From: Gammaproteobacteria bacterium
GTDB lineage: Bacteria > Pseudomonadota > Gammaproteobacteria > SZUA-229
NCBI GenBank assembly: GCA_029880105.1
Contig: JAOUPA010000082.1
Span: 1 to 8,382, forward strand
Direction: 5' to 3'
Length of the DNA stretch: 8,382 nucleotides
A model generated the notes under the pieces. That model was not told the DNA's origin and made no database searches. It saw only the letters and a program-made list of their open reading frames with translations. Each line of letters starts with the position of its first letter. The first letter of the stretch is position 1. The position numbers and the translations under genes are program-made. Shown here piece by piece: positions 5,258-8,382 of this stretch.

Positions 5258-6730
5258 ATGCATTTACGAAAAGATCATCATCCCAGTTACGCTAAAAAGC
5301 CAGATTACACTACTCCCCTGGCACAACTTTTTGACATCCATCCAGAACCTGATTCAACTGAGATCGCTTCAAAATTTCTTGCCATTCATAATAATGATGA
5401 AGCCCTAGCATGGCGAATTGCACTGATTGAGCAGGCACAACACACTATCGATGCCCAATACTATCACTGGCATCCTGATATATCAGGTAGATGGCTAATC
5501 AGCAAATTAATTGCTGCTGCAGACCGTGGGGTTCGTGTCCGTCTTCTCATCGATGACATTCATACACTGGGTGCCGACCATAATATAGCCACACTTAACC
5601 GTCACAGAAATATAGAGGTACGCATATTTAATCCTTTCAAGCTACGTTGGCCACTACATCTTGTTCGCACCATAGAGCTGCTCTGGGATTTATCAAGACT
5701 CAATCATCGCATGCACAATAAGCTGCTCATTGCGGATAACCTGGTAGCTATTATTGGTGGCCGCAATATTGGTGATGAGTTTTTTGGGCTCAATCGCTCT
5801 TTTGTTTTTCGAGATCTTGATTTAATGGTATGTGGTCATTCGGTAAAAAAACTATCTTATAGCTTTGATCTATTCTGGAATAGCTCACTATCTAAAACCG
5901 CACGGCGTCTCATCGCCTTCAGGCCAGGTAAAATTAATTATCGCCACATGATAAAGCTTCTTGAAAAAAATATGCTTACTTCGCAGGCCCTAATCCAGCG
6001 TATTGATAAGCTAAAACGCGAATTGCTCAACAATACTCAACTGCAGCAGCAACTCATTATTTCCAATGCCCAGGTTTTTTACGATCTTCCTCACACCAAC
6101 AGTCTCGAAGAAAAGCACATGGCGCACGAGCTCTACCAGTGCAACATGCATACCAGTAAACAACTCACGATTATTAGTGCTTACTTTATTCCTGGCAATG
6201 CGCTAATCTCATCATTTCAGACGCTGCTCAACAAGGGCGTAAAAATACGGGTATTAACCAACTCTCTGGCATCCATTGATGTGACTGCTGCCTTCACCGG
6301 CTACGAACGTTATCGCAAACAATTACTGGGCATGGGTGTAGAGTTGTTTGAATTTCGCGCAGAACCTAGATATCGATCTACTTATTCTGCCTCACCCATC
6401 AACATTGATTATCTCAGCCTGCATGCCAAGTCCATCATTTATGACGACCATTCTGTTTATGTTGGCACCCTTAACCTTGATCCAAGATCAGAGTGCCTTA
6501 ATACTGAAATTGGTATTTTAATAAATAATACCGAACTGACACATAATGTGTATAAGGCCTTTATTGAGGACCTTGATAACGGCCATTACTGGCAGGTTAA
6601 ATTCAATGAAAAAGGCAGGCTTATCTGGCAGAGCAAGGACGAAATCATCACCCAGCAGCCAGCGCGTAGCCTGTGGCAACGCATAGCAAAATTCGTCTTT
6701 TCACTGCTCCCGATCCAGCAACATCTGTAA
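5258..6730 (+). CDS. clsC: Cardiolipin synthase, ClsC/YmdC type (phospholipase D superfamily)
   Basis: The 490-residue protein has two phospholipase D active-site motifs: HNKLLIAD (His153, Lys155, Asp160), followed by GGRNIGDEFFG, and LHAKSIIYD (His389, Lys391, Asp396), followed by VGTLNLDPRS. E. coli ClsC joins phosphatidylglycerol with phosphatidylethanolamine to make cardiolipin at the inner membrane. The resemblance to it covers the N-terminal DAQYYHWHPDISGRWL, the SRLNHRMHNK block, the middle TNSLASIDVTAAFTGYERYRKQLL, and the C-terminal PARSLWQRIAKFVFSLLP. There is no N-terminal membrane helix, which separates it from ClsA-type enzymes. E. coli ClsC needs its neighbour YmdB; no such gene is adjacent here. 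Start: no ribosome binding site precedes the ATG at 5258, but a good promoter lies just upstream, so a near-leaderless mRNA is likely. plsB follows after 100 bases, keeping phospholipid genes together. Confidence 0.93.
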   Translation: MHLRKDHHPSYAKKPDYTTPLAQLFDIHPEPDSTEIASKFLAIHNNDEALAWRIALIEQAQHTIDAQYYHWHPDISGRWLISKLIAAADRGVRVRLLIDDIHTLGADHNIATLNRHRNIEVRIFNPFKLRWPLHLVRTIELLWDLSRLNHRMHNKLLIADNLVAIIGGRNIGDEFFGLNRSFVFRDLDLMVCGHSVKKLSYSFDLFWNSSLSKTARRLIAFRPGKINYRHMIKLLEKNMLTSQALIQRIDKLKRELLNNTQLQQQLIISNAQVFYDLPHTNSLEEKHMAHELYQCNMHTSKQLTIISAYFIPGNALISSFQTLLNKGVKIRVLTNSLASIDVTAAFTGYERYRKQLLGMGVELFEFRAEPRYRSTYSASPINIDYLSLHAKSIIYDDHSVYVGTLNLDPRSECLNTEIGILINNTELTHNVYKAFIEDLDNGHYWQVKFNEKGRLIWQSKDEIITQQPARSLWQRIAKFVFSLLPIQQHL

Positions 6731-6746
6731 GGCAGGTCGCCTTTTT
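6729..6746 (+). terminator. Possible weak Rho-independent terminator after clsC
   Basis: AAGGC (6729-6733) pairs with GCCTT (6739-6743) around a five-base loop, and a T-run continues to 6746. The stem is only five base pairs and overlaps the clsC stop codon, so termination may be partial and allow some read-through into plsB. Confidence 0.4.
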
Positions 6747-6830
6747 AAATCAAGTCTAAAACTGGCCTAGACAGCCCACACCATCGTGCTATTGTTAGCT
6801 TATCGGTATTCTTTGAATGAGCTGACACTA

Positions 6831-8382
6831 ATGATGCATTTCAGACGAATTTTTAACCTTATTTCTGGCCGTTTACTAAGTACAGCCATAAATGTACGCA
6901 CTCGCCCTGCAATTATCGATGCCATTGGTATTAATCCAGACTGGCCGGTAGTCTATGTGCTCGATGACCGCGCATGGTCAAGTCTGTTAGTACTCGACAA
7001 AGAATGTACTCGCCTGAATTTACCATCACCTTTAGATAATATTGCATCGCCCTATCTAAATGCATGGCACTCTGTTTACACTATAGCACCACGTAGAACT
7101 CTCATGGCCTGGCTAACTAAACAACCCAAGCGTTCACGTATGCTTCGTGGAATTATTGAACTACTGCGTGAGCACCCAGGTGACAAACTTCAGTTTGTTC
7201 CAGTCTCTGTTTTCTGGGGCAGGCCTGTAACCAAACAAAAAAACTGGCTAGGCATTCTACTCGCAGATGCATGGGCTATGGGCCGTTTCCGTAAACTGCT
7301 CACCATCCTCTTCCATGGCCGTGATACTCTGCTCAATTTCTCTAAAGTCATCACCATCAATGCGTCGGATTTCAGTGATCAGAGTAATGACGAGATCATT
7401 GACTCACTGCAAAATCTACTCTCAGATCATCAAAAGCAAATCAAAACTGCAACACTTGGGCCTGACATTTCACACCGTCGCACACTCGTAAGTGACCTAC
7501 TTAATAGAGAGAGCGTTAAATCTTCTATCAGTAAACGTAGCAATGAAGATAGCATCAGACTGTCTAAGGCAAGCTTGCATGCGCAACGCTATCTTTATGA
7601 GATTGTCGCAGACTGTACCAATATATCTATTTCGATTATGCAGCGTCTGCTCACCACCTTCTGGCATAAGTTTTATTCTGGCATTGATGTCGCTAACGAG
7701 GATAGGCTTGCAGAGCTTTCACGTAGTCATGAGCTAGTCTATCTACCCTGTCATCGCAGTCATATTGATTATTTATTGCTATCCTATCTCATTCATCGTG
7801 AAGGTCTTGCCATTCCTTACATCGCTGCTGGAAAAAATCTTAACATGCCAATTATTGGCTCTATTCTCCGTGGCTGTGGTGCCTTTTTTATTCGACGAAG
7901 CTTTCGTGGCAATGAACTTTATTCTGCCGTTTTATTTGAGTATCTCGCAGAACTTCTTGCTACAGGCATGCCAATAGAATACTTTATTGAAGGTGGTCGT
8001 AGTCGTACTGGTCGCCTCCTCAAGCCTATGCCAGGTTTGTTGTCCATGACTGTACGCGCCTATCTCAGAGATCGCCAAAAACCTATTGTTTTTATTCCGG
8101 TTTACATTGGCTATGAAAAGCTTATGGAAAGCAAGGCATATTATGCCGAACTATCTGGAAAAGAAAAAAAATCTGAGACTTTATTTAACACCATTAGCTC
8201 CATTTTTAAAATTCGTGGTAACTTTGGCAAGGTATACACCAACTTCGCCGAGCCTGTCTTCCTTGATCAACACTTAGACGAAATAAATCTTTTATGGAAA
8301 AGCGAGAAGTTTAACGATAACGATCGACCTACATGGCTACGCCCTTGTATTAGCAAGCTGTCAACTCGAATTTTACGTAATA
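6831..8382 (+). CDS. plsB: Glycerol-3-phosphate acyltransferase PlsB (5' part, cut by window edge)
   Basis: PlsB adds an acyl chain to position 1 of glycerol-3-phosphate at the inner membrane, the first step of phospholipid synthesis. The frame runs without a stop for 517 codons to the window edge; E. coli PlsB has 807 residues, so roughly the last third is missing. All acyltransferase blocks are visible: CHRSHIDYLLLSY with catalytic His308 and Asp313, GAFFIRRSFRGNELYS from 350, EYFIEGGRSRTGRLL with Glu387-Gly388-Gly389-Arg390, and IPVYIGYE (422-429). The N-terminal part also has typical PlsB segments, such as FVPVSVFWGRP and the LLADAWAMGRFRKLLTILFHGRD region. ATG occurs at both 6831 and 6834, and no strong ribosome binding site decides between them; an in-frame GTG at 6786 is also possible. 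A weak terminator and about 100 bases separate it from clsC, so it may be partly co-transcribed. No frameshift is seen. Confidence 0.96.
   Translation, partial: MMHFRRIFNLISGRLLSTAINVRTRPAIIDAIGINPDWPVVYVLDDRAWSSLLVLDKECTRLNLPSPLDNIASPYLNAWHSVYTIAPRRTLMAWLTKQPKRSRMLRGIIELLREHPGDKLQFVPVSVFWGRPVTKQKNWLGILLADAWAMGRFRKLLTILFHGRDTLLNFSKVITINASDFSDQSNDEIIDSLQNLLSDHQKQIKTATLGPDISHRRTLVSDLLNRESVKSSISKRSNEDSIRLSKASLHAQRYLYEIVADCTNISISIMQRLLTTFWHKFYSGIDVANEDRLAELSRSHELVYLPCHRSHIDYLLLSYLIHREGLAIPYIAAGKNLNMPIIGSILRGCGAFFIRRSFRGNELYSAVLFEYLAELLATGMPIEYFIEGGRSRTGRLLKPMPGLLSMTVRAYLRDRQKPIVFIPVYIGYEKLMESKAYYAELSGKEKKSETLFNTISSIFKIRGNFGKVYTNFAEPVFLDQHLDEINLLWKSEKFNDNDRPTWLRPCISKLSTRILRN

Noticed and set aside
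7267..8277. Several short open frames on the + strand in another phase within the last 1.2 kb.
   Set aside because: They are shadows of plsB. The plsB frame from 6831 is continuous to the window edge and contains all acyltransferase motifs.
1..8382. Looked for CRISPR arrays, tRNA or rRNA genes, transposases, phage genes, toxin-antitoxin pairs and defence genes.
   Set aside because: None is visible. All genes are either housekeeping, envelope-related or small unknowns, with no sign of a mobile island.

Overview
The window looks like ordinary chromosome from a gammaproteobacterium with moderate-to-low GC. The evidence is a long PlsB-type glycerol-3-phosphate acyltransferase, a YmdC/ClsC-type cardiolipin synthase, a periplasmic MlaC-like protein and a DUF2288 protein, all typical of that class. 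Species cannot be named from the sequence. Every gene lies on the + strand. I see no rRNA, tRNA, CRISPR array, insertion sequence or phage gene, and no gene-free stretch longer than 300 bases.

Layout. (1) Bases 1-266 hold the 3' end of an unrecognised gene. (2) Bases 339-2408 hold four short, separately spaced genes: an exported DUF336/GlcG-HbpS-like protein, a 76-residue protein of unknown function behind a perfect 16-bp palindrome, an exported MlaC-like lipid-carrier protein behind a 9-bp hairpin, and an exported DUF3617 protein. Three of the four carry signal peptides, so this stretch mainly serves the cell envelope. (3) Bases 2549-4006 encode pyruvate kinase. (4) Bases 4044-5181 form a tight three-gene operon (unknown protein, DUF2288 protein, HIT protein), with ATGA stop/start overlaps at both junctions. 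(5) Bases 5258-6730 encode a ClsC-like cardiolipin synthase; a good sigma70-type promoter sits so close to the start codon that the mRNA may be nearly leaderless. (6) From 6831 to the window edge runs plsB. Its 517 visible codons contain all the acyltransferase motifs, and the C-terminal part lies beyond the window.

Functionally, the right end pairs the first step of phospholipid synthesis (PlsB) with a late head-group step (ClsC). The orphan MlaC-like protein further left may move phospholipid across the periplasm, so membrane lipid handling is the main theme, with pyruvate kinase as a glycolytic neighbour.

I found no clearly new multi-gene system. The best leads are the DUF2288-HIT operon with its RNA hairpins (one at the HIT start, one 11-bp stem inside the HIT gene), the palindromes before the 76-residue gene, the orphan MlaC-like gene, and the near-leaderless clsC promoter.
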